A stretch of 64,000 bases of DNA from Hyphomicrobium sp. GTDB lineage: Bacteria; Pseudomonadota; Alphaproteobacteria; Rhizobiales; Hyphomicrobiaceae. The notes under the pieces were generated by a model, which saw only the letters and a program-made list of their open reading frames with translations, was not told where the DNA came from and did not search any database. Every line of letters begins with the position of its first letter. Position 1 is the first letter of the stretch. Both the position numbers and the translations under genes were made by a program. The DNA lies in NCBI RefSeq assembly GCF_003987855.1, contig NZ_RXIZ01000001.1:90933-154932 (forward strand), in the 5' to 3' direction. Shown here piece by piece: positions 24,895-32,907 of this stretch.

Positions 24895-25761
24895 CTACGC
24901 CGCAACAAGCAACTCTTTGGGAAGATAAGGCAAAGCCGACCGCTCGATGTGCGCGCGAAGGGCGTCCGCGCCGGGACAATCGGGAACGGCTTCCGTCGCT
25001 TCGGCGAGCAGCGCGCGAAGCCGTCTGACAGCACCGTGCACGCCAAGCTCCTGCGCCGCATTCGGCCTGCCGAGCGCGCTATCCCGCTTCGATGGCTTAC
25101 CTCGCGTCGCGGGATCCGCCACCATGTCGCAAATGTCGTCCGCGATCTGGTAGGCCTCTCCCACAAGATCCCCGAGACGCCGCCACGGCTCCGATTCATA
25201 ACCAGCGGCCTCTGCGCCGGAAACGGTGGCCGCAGAAAATAGCGAGCCTGTCTTCGCCCTGTGATATTCCGACAGGACGACCTGATCCTCGGATTCCCAC
25301 GCCTGCCCCGCAACAATGCCGCTCGGACCGCCCACCGCCGCCGCGACGGCCGTCAGAATGCGAGCGCCATGCAGAGGGGCCATCGGCAGACAAAGACCGA
25401 TCGTTTGAAATGCAGCGACGATCAACGCGTCGCCGGCCAGAACTGCGATAGGCTCGCCAAAAGCCTTGTGAACGGACGGCACGCCGCGCCGTTCATCTGC
25501 ATCGTCGAAACACGGCAAATCATCGTGCACGAGCGATGCGCAATGCAGAAGCTCGATCGCGGCGGCCGCACCGTCGGCAAGATCGGGGTTTTCATCCCCG
25601 CAGGCTGCCGCTACTGCTAGGCACAAACGCGGACGGACGCGCGCTCCGCCTGGAAACACCGCGTGCTGCATGGCGTAGCGCAATCGCGGTGGACAAGGCG
25701 CTTCGCACGCAAACTGAAGGGTGGCCTTCAAAGCAAATTCAATGCGCTGCTGCGTGCTCAT
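24895..25761 (-). CDS. crtE: Geranylgeranyl diphosphate synthase
   Basis: CrtE makes geranylgeranyl diphosphate for carotenoids and for the bacteriochlorophyll tail. The 288-residue product carries the first aspartate motif LVHDDLPCFDDAD and the second in QIADDICDMV, with the FPGGARVRPRL opening. ATG 25761 gives MSTQQRIEFAL, like other CrtE starts, and has AGGA 8 bases upstream; an ATG at 25770 is also in frame. It diverges from crtD across a PpsR-type control region. Confidence 0.94.
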   Translation of the reverse strand: MSTQQRIEFALKATLQFACEAPCPPRLRYAMQHAVFPGGARVRPRLCLAVAAACGDENPDLADGAAAAIELLHCASLVHDDLPCFDDADERRGVPSVHKAFGEPIAVLAGDALIVAAFQTIGLCLPMAPLHGARILTAVAAAVGGPSGIVAGQAWESEDQVVLSEYHRAKTGSLFSAATVSGAEAAGYESEPWRRLGDLVGEAYQIADDICDMVADPATRGKPSKRDSALGRPNAAQELGVHGAVRRLRALLAEATEAVPDCPGADALRAHIERSALPYLPKELLVAA

Positions 25762-25778
25762 GTGGGGCATCCTGTAGT

Positions 25779-25819
25779 ACTATGTGATTGTCATTTACAG
25801 GTGTCAGTTTATATTGACA
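25779..25819 (-). promoter_or_regulatory. crtE/crtD divergent control region with PpsR-type sites
   Basis: TGTCAGTTTATATTGACA (25802-25819) is a perfect TGT-N12-ACA site with symmetric TGTCA/TGACA arms. A second half-pair, TGT-N11-ACA at 25783-25799, is one base short. Toward crtE, CTGACA (25807-25802) and CATAGT (25784-25779) lie 17 bases apart, so the two sites overlay the -35 and most of the -10 as at bchC. No equally good promoter is visible toward crtD. Confidence 0.8.
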
Positions 25820-25857
25820 CTTCAGATCGCCGTACGCAACGCAAATATTGGATCAGC

Positions 25858-27393
25858 ATGAATTCAGGTTCCCGCGCGGTCATCATTGGAGCCGGAATTG
25901 GCGGATTGGTCGCTGCCATCGACCTGGCGATAGAAGGCTTCGACGTGACCGTCCTGGAGCGCTCCGGCAAAGTGGGCGGCAAGATGGGGACGGTCGCAAT
26001 CGGTGCGGATATTCTGGACGCGGGCCCCACCGTTTTCACGATGCGATGGGTTTTCGACAGTATCTTCGAGCGCGCGGGCGCGTCGCTGGAAAGCTACGTC
26101 AGCCTCGCGCCGGTCGATGTGCTTGCACGCCATGCTTGGAACGAGAGATCGTACCTCGATCTCTATGCAGACATGGCAAGATCGTCCGATGCCATCGGCG
26201 ATCTTTTCGGCGCTGCCGACGCTCGCGGCTACTTGCAATTCTGCAAACGTGCGCAGGAGACCTATGAGACGCTGAGGGATTCCTACATCCTTTCAGCCAA
26301 ACCAACCCCCTTATCCCTCGCCGCGGGAGCGGGATTGAAGGGCTTCGGCGCCCTCTGGCGCATATCGCCGTTCACCACGTTGTGGAACGCGCTCGGCGAA
26401 TACTTCCAGGATCAACGTTTGCGGCAGCTGTTCGGGCGCTACGCCACCTATTGCGGCTCGTCCCCTTTCGAAGCGCCTGCAACGCTCATGCTGATCTCCC
26501 ATGTCGAACGCGAAGGCGTTTGGCTCATTGACGGCGGCATGCATCGGCTCGCGGAAGCCTTAATGGCGCTCGCGCAACGTCATTCGGTCACCTTTCGCTT
26601 CGGCGCCGACGTCCGCCAAATTACTGTTCGCGGGGGCCGCGCCTCGGGTGTGACGCTCGCGTCAGGCGAACACATCGAAGCTGACGTCGTCGTCACGAAT
26701 GGAGACGTAGCCGCCCTCACGCAAGGGCTGCTCGGACCGGAGGCGAAAAACAGCATCAAAACTTCGCCCGGAGAGCGCTCCCTTTCGGCGGTGACCTGGG
26801 CGATGTCGGCAAAAGCCTCCGGATTTCCCCTCAAGCGGCACAACGTGTTTTTTTCGAGCGATTACCGCGCTGAATTCGATCAGATCTTCTCAAAACGGCA
26901 GCTCCCGGCGCAACCGACGGTCTACGTCTGCGCCCAAGACCGCGACGGCACATTCGAAGCACAAGGTTCGGAACGAATCTTCGCGCTCGTGAACGCGCCA
27001 GCCATTGGCGATGTCCACCCATTCGATGAGTTGGAGATTCAATCATGCGCGAAAAGCGTATTCGAGCTCTTGCGGAAGTGCGGTCTCGAACTGGATGTCG
27101 AGCCGAACCGGACGGTGATAACCACGCCGAACGAGTTCGCGCAGCGCTTCCCGGCAACGGGCGGCTCACTCTACGGAAGGGCATCGCACGGCTGGGCAGC
27201 GTCGTTCGCCCGGCCTACGGCGAAAACGCTTCTCAAGGGCCTGTATGTGGCGGGGGGGAGCGCTCATCCGGGAGCCGGCGTTCCGATGGCGGCAATATCA
27301 GGACAATTGGCGGCGGCCCAAATCGTCTCGGACACCCGTTTGACGCGGCGGTTCCACCCAACGGTTATGCCTGGTGGTACCTCGACGCGCTGA
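25858..27393 (+). CDS. crtD: Carotenoid 3,4-desaturase (methoxyneurosporene dehydrogenase)
   Basis: CrtD introduces the C3-C4 double bond in 1-hydroxy/methoxy acyclic carotenoids. The 511-residue FAD protein has the N-terminal dinucleotide fold VIIGAGIGGLVAAIDLA, a GGKMGT segment and the C-terminal YVAGGSAHPGAGVPMA. It is told from CrtI (35.6 kb) by sequence and by its pairing with crtC. ATG 25858 is the only ATG near the fold; the ribosome site is weak. Its 3' end overlaps crtC in another frame. Confidence 0.92.
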   Translation: MNSGSRAVIIGAGIGGLVAAIDLAIEGFDVTVLERSGKVGGKMGTVAIGADILDAGPTVFTMRWVFDSIFERAGASLESYVSLAPVDVLARHAWNERSYLDLYADMARSSDAIGDLFGAADARGYLQFCKRAQETYETLRDSYILSAKPTPLSLAAGAGLKGFGALWRISPFTTLWNALGEYFQDQRLRQLFGRYATYCGSSPFEAPATLMLISHVEREGVWLIDGGMHRLAEALMALAQRHSVTFRFGADVRQITVRGGRASGVTLASGEHIEADVVVTNGDVAALTQGLLGPEAKNSIKTSPGERSLSAVTWAMSAKASGFPLKRHNVFFSSDYRAEFDQIFSKRQLPAQPTVYVCAQDRDGTFEAQGSERIFALVNAPAIGDVHPFDELEIQSCAKSVFELLRKCGLELDVEPNRTVITTPNEFAQRFPATGGSLYGRASHGWAASFARPTAKTLLKGLYVAGGSAHPGAGVPMAAISGQLAAAQIVSDTRLTRRFHPTVMPGGTSTR

Positions 27394-28274
27394 GTTCCGA
27401 TGGAGCCCGGGGACTGACGATCATCGCCATGCTGGGCAACGTCTTTTCGCCGTACTATGCGCTTGCCCGGCGGCGAGGCCCCGCCCAGCCCCTCAATCAC
27501 TGCGCGATGAACGTGGCGATCTACGAGCCGCGCGCGAAGCGATGGGCGATGACCGAGCGGCCGAACGGCGACCTTCATCGCACCGCAACCGAACTCCACA
27601 TCGGAAGAAGCTCGGCCAGTTGGGATGGCGATTGCCTGACCTTCAGCCTGCATGAAATGTGCGTCCCGATCCCGTCTCGGATCAAGGGCCAAGTGCGCGT
27701 CTATCCGGACCGCCTTTTCAACGTCGCTTTCCCGCTAGACCCCTCCGGAGCTCATTCATGGATGCCGATCGCGCCGCGCGCGCGAATTGAGGTTGACTTG
27801 GCCGAACCGGACGTTCGCTGGACGGGAGAAGCCTACGTCGATTGCAATTTCGGGTCGGAACCTCTGGAGGCTTCATTCGATCGGTGGAATTGGGCGCGCG
27901 CACACACCGATGCCGGCACCTTGATCGCATACGATACGGAAATGCGCGACGGCAGAAAACAGTCGATCTTCCGTGTCTTCGATACTTCCGGAGCGATATC
28001 GGATGTCCCCGCGCCGCCGTTGCGCGATCTTCCTGTCGGTTCCGTATGGCGCGTCCCGCGTCGTGCGCGTTGCGATGCCGGGGGGATTTTACGCATAAAG
28101 AAGACGCTCGAAGACACGCCCTTTTACACCCGCTCAATTGTAGCAAGCGTCATCGATGGACGGTCGATAACGATGATGCACGAGAGCTTGTCGCTGTCGC
28201 GCTTCTCCAAACCGATCGTGCAGGCGATGCTGCCGTTTCGGATGCCCCGATGGGCAGTCCGAGGCCGCGCATAA
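27045..28274 (+). CDS. crtC: Carotenoid 1,2-hydratase; start uncertain
   Basis: CrtC adds water across the C1-C2 end double bond of neurosporene or lycopene. The recognisable family region begins at FDAAVPPNGYAWWYLDAL (about position 27,339) and runs to the C-terminus with NVFSPYYA, NHCAMNVAIY, RWAMTERP and DCNFGSEPL. The only ATG in frame before it is 27045, which would give 409 residues and a 349-base overlap with crtD; the first about 98 residues read like out-of-frame crtD. Between 27,200 and 27,390 the frame has no ATG, GTG or TTG. The true start may be non-standard. Function is secure, the 5' end is not. Confidence 0.85.
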   Translation: MREKRIRALAEVRSRTGCRAEPDGDNHAERVRAALPGNGRLTLRKGIARLGSVVRPAYGENASQGPVCGGGERSSGSRRSDGGNIRTIGGGPNRLGHPFDAAVPPNGYAWWYLDALSSDGARGLTIIAMLGNVFSPYYALARRRGPAQPLNHCAMNVAIYEPRAKRWAMTERPNGDLHRTATELHIGRSSASWDGDCLTFSLHEMCVPIPSRIKGQVRVYPDRLFNVAFPLDPSGAHSWMPIAPRARIEVDLAEPDVRWTGEAYVDCNFGSEPLEASFDRWNWARAHTDAGTLIAYDTEMRDGRKQSIFRVFDTSGAISDVPAPPLRDLPVGSVWRVPRRARCDAGGILRIKKTLEDTPFYTRSIVASVIDGRSITMMHESLSLSRFSKPIVQAMLPFRMPRWAVRGRA

Positions 28275-28388
28275 CGCCCGCCATGCTGCACTGCAAATTC
28301 AACGCGCTTCAACGTGCGCGAGCCCTTGCCTTCCAATTACATATCTGATTACGCCGACATTGGATCTTCCATCGTCAAGTCCGTCTAC

Positions 28389-28406
28389 TGTCGCAGAGTC
28401 TTGACA
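28389..28406 (+). promoter_or_regulatory. PpsR/CrtJ-type site upstream of bphP
   Basis: TGTCGCAGAGTCTTGACA fits TGT-N12-ACA and ends in TTGACA, which could be a -35 box. It sits 135 bases before the bphP ATG in the 266-base gap after crtC. I see no other feature in that gap. Confidence 0.65.
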
Positions 28407-28540
28407 AAGCAATTCGACATGCGGACGATGCATCAGCCCCGAGAAGAGGGCACTGGTGGAGGAGGACGCCGTGCACCTGCTTGGCTGCGCATTCGGCGGC
28501 TTGCGCGAAATATCGATAGCAGCAATCGCAGGGTTCGGTC

Positions 28541-30823
28541 ATGAACCCGGCTGAAAAGCGCAAAGCGTCGACTATCGTTACTGCGAAGAACGTCGACCTC
28601 TCGAACTGCGATCGCGAGCTGGTTCAATTTCCCGGCGCCGTCCAGCCGCACGGCGTGATGATGATCGTTGACGAGCCCGCCTATGTCATTCGTCAGGTCA
28701 GCGAGAATTGCGTCAAGTTCCTGGGCCGTCCCGCCGAGCAACTCCTCGGCAAATCGATCGAAGAGGTCTTCGATCGCAGCGCGCCGCAAATGCTCAACCG
28801 ATTGCGGCGGGTGTCCCTCGAGAACGGACCCGTTCACGTCGTGCGTGAGTCGTTTGCCGGCTCGACGCGAGGCGTCAATATTTTCGCTCATCGCTGCGAC
28901 GGCGCTCTGATCCTCGAAATCGAGGCGGCCGGCACGCGCGCGGATGCCCCCAATGCACACCTTTATTCCGATGTCCGGGAAGCAGTCACGGCTTTGGAGA
29001 ATACCCACGGGTTGCAGAAGTTTCTCGACCTCGCCGTCGACAGGATCCGAAACTTCACCGGCTATGACCGCGTGATGGCATATAAGTTCGCCGAAGATGG
29101 AAGCGGCCACGTCGTCTCGGAAGCCAAGCGCCAGGATCTCGAACCGTATCTTGGCCTCCACTATCCGGCGTCCGACATACCGGCGCCGGCGCGCCGGCTG
29201 TTTGGCTTGAGCTGGCTGAGACATCTGCCGGACGTCGATTACGTTCCGGTTCGCCTTTACCCGGAATTTCACCCGGCATCCCACAAGCCGGTCGACATGA
29301 GTTTCTCGATCCTTCGCAGCGTCTCGGTGATGTACACCGGATACCTCAAAAACATGGGCGTTCGATCGACGATGGTGATGCCTCTCATGAAAGAGGGGCA
29401 GCTCTGGGGTTTGATTTCCGCGATGCACCATAGCGGTCCACGGCAGGTCGCCTACGAAGCGCGAATGGCCACCGAGTTTCTCTCGCACATGGTCTCGCTC
29501 CTACTCGGAGCCAAGGAAGACGCCGATGGTTACAGCGAACGGTTGCGTATGGCCGCCGTCACCGATCAACTCGTCGAAAAATTGAGCCGCAACAGCGATT
29601 TTCACGATGCTCTGGGGCAAGCAGAACGGTCTCCCAACCTGCTGACGCTGATCCCCGCAACCGGCGCAGCTATCGTCTCGCGCGGGAACATTTCTCAGAT
29701 CGGCTCGACGCCTTCGAAACAGGAACTCGAAGCCCTCGCGACATGGCTCACGGCGCAACCGGAAACAGTGTTCGCAACAAACCGCCTGCCAGAGATCTAT
29801 CCGCCTGCGCTTACGTATAAATCTCTGGCAAGCGGCGTGCTGGCCGTTCAAGTAGCTCCAGAGACGCAAGAATTCCTCATGTGGTTCCGGCCTGAGCACA
29901 TCGAAATCGTCAATTGGGCGGGCGATCCCAAGAAGCCGGTCAAAGTCAGCCAAACCGACGGTGAGCTGCGCCTGCAGCCGAGAAGCTCGTTCGCGCTTTG
30001 GAAGGAAAGTGTCGAAGGTCGCTCCGAGCCGTGGCGCAACGACGAAAAGGAAGTGGCCGCCAACCTCCGCCAGGCCATCAACGAAGTCGTATTGACCCGA
30101 GCCCGGCAGATCGAACGCATCAATCGCGAGTTAGCAGATGCGAATGTCGAGCTCGACAGCTTCGCTTATGTTGCGTCGCACGATTTGAAAGAACCCTTGC
30201 GCGGCGTCCACCTTCTCGCGAGTTTCCTCCAGCGCGGCCTTGAGGGAAAAATTGACGAGCAAGGGCGCGAGCAGCTCGACAACATCCTGAAGCTTACGCG
30301 CCGAATGGACGATCTCATCGAGTCCCTGTTGCAATATTCGCGAACGGGACGCCTGGAGCTGAACCTCACGACGGCCAACATGGACGAGATCGTCGACGAA
30401 GCAATATCGGACTGCCGCCACTCCGCCGGCCAGCAGAACGTCGACATTCGGCGGCCCAAGGCTATTGGCTTCGTCACCTGCGATCGCGTACGAGTACGCG
30501 AAATTTGGGCGAACCTGATTACCAATGCCAAGAAGTATAACGATAAGATAAATCGCTGGATCGAGATCGGATCGGAAGATTCCTCGCCTCCCCGATATTA
30601 CGTGCGCGACAATGGCATTGGTATTCCGGAAGACGCGCGCGAACGCGTGTTCGAAATCTTCCGGCGCATGCATGGCAAGAACGAATACGGCGGCGGCGTT
30701 GGCGCCGGCTTAACGATTGCACGAAGAGCTGTCGAACGCCACGGCGGCAAGATTTGGGTCGAGTCTAAGGTGGGCGAAGGCTCGACATTTTATTTCACAC
30801 TCGCACCGGAGGGCCTGTCATGA
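28541..30823 (+). CDS. bphP: Bacteriophytochrome histidine kinase
   Basis: A red/far-red photoreceptor kinase of 760 residues: PAS (about 20-130) with the biliverdin-binding Cys23 in LSNCDREL, GAF (about 145-320) with GYDRVMAYKF, SDIP (Asp212) and MHHSGPR, PHY (about 330-500) with the tongue motif PRSSF (480-484), HisKA with His547 in SHDLKEPLRG, and an HATPase with DNGIGI and GVGAGLTIA. The conserved chromophore-pocket His equivalent to His260 of Deinococcus BphP appears as Tyr265 (VSVMYTGYL). The stop overlaps the next gene (ATGA), a response regulator and probable phosphoacceptor. In Bradyrhizobium and Rhodopseudomonas, phytochromes beside the PGC act on PpsR. Confidence 0.94.
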   Translation: MNPAEKRKASTIVTAKNVDLSNCDRELVQFPGAVQPHGVMMIVDEPAYVIRQVSENCVKFLGRPAEQLLGKSIEEVFDRSAPQMLNRLRRVSLENGPVHVVRESFAGSTRGVNIFAHRCDGALILEIEAAGTRADAPNAHLYSDVREAVTALENTHGLQKFLDLAVDRIRNFTGYDRVMAYKFAEDGSGHVVSEAKRQDLEPYLGLHYPASDIPAPARRLFGLSWLRHLPDVDYVPVRLYPEFHPASHKPVDMSFSILRSVSVMYTGYLKNMGVRSTMVMPLMKEGQLWGLISAMHHSGPRQVAYEARMATEFLSHMVSLLLGAKEDADGYSERLRMAAVTDQLVEKLSRNSDFHDALGQAERSPNLLTLIPATGAAIVSRGNISQIGSTPSKQELEALATWLTAQPETVFATNRLPEIYPPALTYKSLASGVLAVQVAPETQEFLMWFRPEHIEIVNWAGDPKKPVKVSQTDGELRLQPRSSFALWKESVEGRSEPWRNDEKEVAANLRQAINEVVLTRARQIERINRELADANVELDSFAYVASHDLKEPLRGVHLLASFLQRGLEGKIDEQGREQLDNILKLTRRMDDLIESLLQYSRTGRLELNLTTANMDEIVDEAISDCRHSAGQQNVDIRRPKAIGFVTCDRVRVREIWANLITNAKKYNDKINRWIEIGSEDSSPPRYYVRDNGIGIPEDARERVFEIFRRMHGKNEYGGGVGAGLTIARRAVERHGGKIWVESKVGEGSTFYFTLAPEGLS

Positions 30824-31713
30824 CGCCCGAACTGGGACCTGTTTTATCCATTGAGGACAACGACACGGATTTCATGACGCTCGAGCACGCGTTGCGCTCG
30901 GCGGGCGTGAAAAATCCCGTCAAACGCTGGGAAGATGGCCGCATCGCCATGAATTCATTGTCGGCGGATGCGGGCAATTCCGTAGCCATGAAGGCGGCGC
31001 TCATTCTCCTCGACCTCAATCTTCCGGGCGTCGACGGTCTTCAGTTGCTGAGGGCCCTCCGCGCCCTGGATCGAGACCGCAGGATCCCGGTTCTGATACT
31101 CTCGACATCGTCGCACTCCCGGGACATCGACGCCTGCTACCTCGCCGGCGCCAACGGCTACGTCATCAAGCCGTTGGAACTTAACGCGTGGGAGACAAGG
31201 GTCGGCGACCTCGCCGAAAAATGGCTGCGCCGCAGCCTGAAGTCGCCGGAGGCACAACCCAAAGCCATCCCCACGCCAAAGGCCGAAAAGACACGCGCAA
31301 CCAAGCGCATGCGCGAAAAATTTGCCCGTGACATGCGCCGGGCGCAACTCACCCGCACGATTGAATGCGAGATCATTCCGCGCCTCCTCCTCGCCCATGG
31401 CTGTTCGGCTCAAATGGGCCAAAACATTGCGCCGATCGGAGCTGAGGAGGCGAGAGACGAAGTCGCCGAACTCGTGCAGCTCGTGCTGGCGAGCGAGATG
31501 ACGGTCGCGGCCTCGTACGTTGAGAGCAAGCGCATTCAAGGCGCGACGCTGGAAACGCTGTTCCAGGCCCTTATCGTTCCGGCGGCGAGGTTGATCGGGG
31601 ACATGTGGAAGGCTGACATTTGCAGCTTCCATGAATTTTCAGAAGCGCTGTCCAGGCTGCAGGTCATGTTGGCAGAACTCACCCCCGCAACCGAGAAAGG
31701 CACGCTGCACTGA
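30820..31713 (+). CDS. Response regulator with PpaA/AerR-like helical C-terminal domain
   Basis: A 297-residue protein in two parts. Residues 8-130 are a receiver domain: acidic pocket Glu12/Asp13, phosphoacceptor Asp65 in LLDLNLPG, Ser95/Thr96 and Lys117 in VIKPLE. After a basic linker (140-175), residues 176-287 (IECEIIPRLLLAH, TLETLFQALIVPAARLIGDMW, FHEFSEALSRLQVMLAEL) resemble the helical region that precedes the cobalamin domain of PpaA/AerR antirepressors. The protein ends where the B12-binding domain would begin; no DxHxxG is present. No DNA-binding domain is seen. ATGA overlap with bphP makes it the likely target of that kinase. The receiver is certain; the PpaA/AerR likeness is from memory of family sequence. 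Confidence 0.85.
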   Translation: MTPELGPVLSIEDNDTDFMTLEHALRSAGVKNPVKRWEDGRIAMNSLSADAGNSVAMKAALILLDLNLPGVDGLQLLRALRALDRDRRIPVLILSTSSHSRDIDACYLAGANGYVIKPLELNAWETRVGDLAEKWLRRSLKSPEAQPKAIPTPKAEKTRATKRMREKFARDMRRAQLTRTIECEIIPRLLLAHGCSAQMGQNIAPIGAEEARDEVAELVQLVLASEMTVAASYVESKRIQGATLETLFQALIVPAARLIGDMWKADICSFHEFSEALSRLQVMLAELTPATEKGTLH

Positions 31714-31784
31714 CGACGGGCCTGCCTCTCCGTCAGCGACAGAGCGCAGTTAAGGGAGTACAGGCGTCCACGCTCATATTTAAG

Positions 31785-31816
31785 TTGACGTTTGATGGTG
31801 TCTAATTTCTATTACA
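31785..31816 (+). promoter_or_regulatory. bchI promoter with PpsR/CrtJ-type site
   Basis: TTGACG (31785-31790) and TCTATT (31808-31813) lie 17 bases apart, and TGTCTAATTTCTATTACA (31799-31816, TGT-N12-ACA) covers the -10. The ATG of bchI follows 62 bases later. Binding of PpsR here would block polymerase at the bchIDO operon. Confidence 0.75.
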
Positions 31817-31878
31817 CTCCGTGATTGCCTCACCGCTGCCGGACGGGCAGCGCCTTTTCCGCTTCGAGGGCATGTCGG

Positions 31879-32907
31879 ATGCGTGCGACCTTTCCCTTCA
31901 CCGCCATCCTCGGTCAGGATGAAATGAAGCTTGCGCTTCTCATTTCTGCCGTGGACCCTTCCATCGGTGGCGTGCTCGTATTCGGCGATCGTGGAACCGG
32001 CAAGTCGACCGCCGTTCGGGCGCTCGCCGATCTGCTTCCGCCCATGCGCGTCGTATCGGGGTGTCAATATCATTGCGACCCCGGCGCAAACGGCTCCGGC
32101 TGCGAGGATTGCCAGCGCCGCGGCCGCGAAGAACCCCTGCCGAGCGAGCTTGCCGCCGTACCGGTCGTGGACCTTCCGCTCGGGGCCACGGAAGACCGCA
32201 TCGTCGGCGCGCTCGATATCGAGAGGGCTTTGACGCGCGGAGAAAAGCGTTTTGAACTCGGCCTCTTGGCTCGGGCCCATCGTGGATTTCTATACATCGA
32301 CGAGGTAAACCTGCTCGAGGACCATTTGGTCGACCTCCTGCTCGATGTCGCCGCTTCCGGCGAAAACCTCGTCGAACGCGAAGGCCTGAGCGTCCGGCAC
32401 CCGGCGCGATTTGTCCTGATCGGCAGCGGCAATCCCGAGGAGGGCGAGCTGCGGCCGCAGCTCCTCGATCGCTTTGGCTTATCTGTAGAAGTCAGCGCGC
32501 CGGACGACATTCCAACGCGCGTCGAGATCGTCAAACGCCGGGACGCATTCGAACGCGATCCTGCCGGTTTCATCTCGCAATGGATGCCTGAGACTCAAGC
32601 CCTGCGCGATAGAATCAAGGAAGCGCGCGAAAAACTCGCGTCAGTTACGCTCTCCCAGGACGCGATGGAGCGTATTACCGGCCTCTGCATCAAGATCGGA
32701 ACCGACGGCATGCGTGGCGAACTCACCATGCTGCGCGCGGCACGCGCTCTGGCCGCGCTCGAAGGCTGCGACGTCGTTACGAACCGTCATCTGCGATCGA
32801 TTGCGCCATCGGCCCTTCGCCATCGCTTGCGCCGCAACCCGCTTGACGAAAGCGGTTCCTCCGCACGTATCCATCGGACCATGGAGGATGTCTTTTGTGC
32901 ATGCTGA
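31879..32907 (+). CDS. bchI: Magnesium chelatase ATPase subunit I
   Basis: BchI is the AAA+ motor of Mg chelatase and forms a two-ring complex with BchD. The 342-residue product has FPFTAILGQDEMKLAL, Walker A GDRGTGKST and Walker B FLYIDEVNLL, and the arginine-finger region VLIGSGNPEEGELRPQLLDR. ATG 31879 follows GAGGG by 8 bases; an earlier in-frame codon at 31825 lies too close to the promoter. Its end overlaps the start of bchD. Confidence 0.96.
   Translation: MRATFPFTAILGQDEMKLALLISAVDPSIGGVLVFGDRGTGKSTAVRALADLLPPMRVVSGCQYHCDPGANGSGCEDCQRRGREEPLPSELAAVPVVDLPLGATEDRIVGALDIERALTRGEKRFELGLLARAHRGFLYIDEVNLLEDHLVDLLLDVAASGENLVEREGLSVRHPARFVLIGSGNPEEGELRPQLLDRFGLSVEVSAPDDIPTRVEIVKRRDAFERDPAGFISQWMPETQALRDRIKEAREKLASVTLSQDAMERITGLCIKIGTDGMRGELTMLRAARALAALEGCDVVTNRHLRSIAPSALRHRLRRNPLDESGSSARIHRTMEDVFCAC

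Noticed and set aside
28314-28544. A 76-codon frame in the crtC-bphP gap.
   Set aside because: No family features and it covers the PpsR-type site; the region looks like a control region.
30820-31713. Treating the bphP partner as a DNA-binding response regulator.
   Set aside because: No helix-turn-helix segment is visible after the receiver; the C-terminal half is a helical region of another kind.
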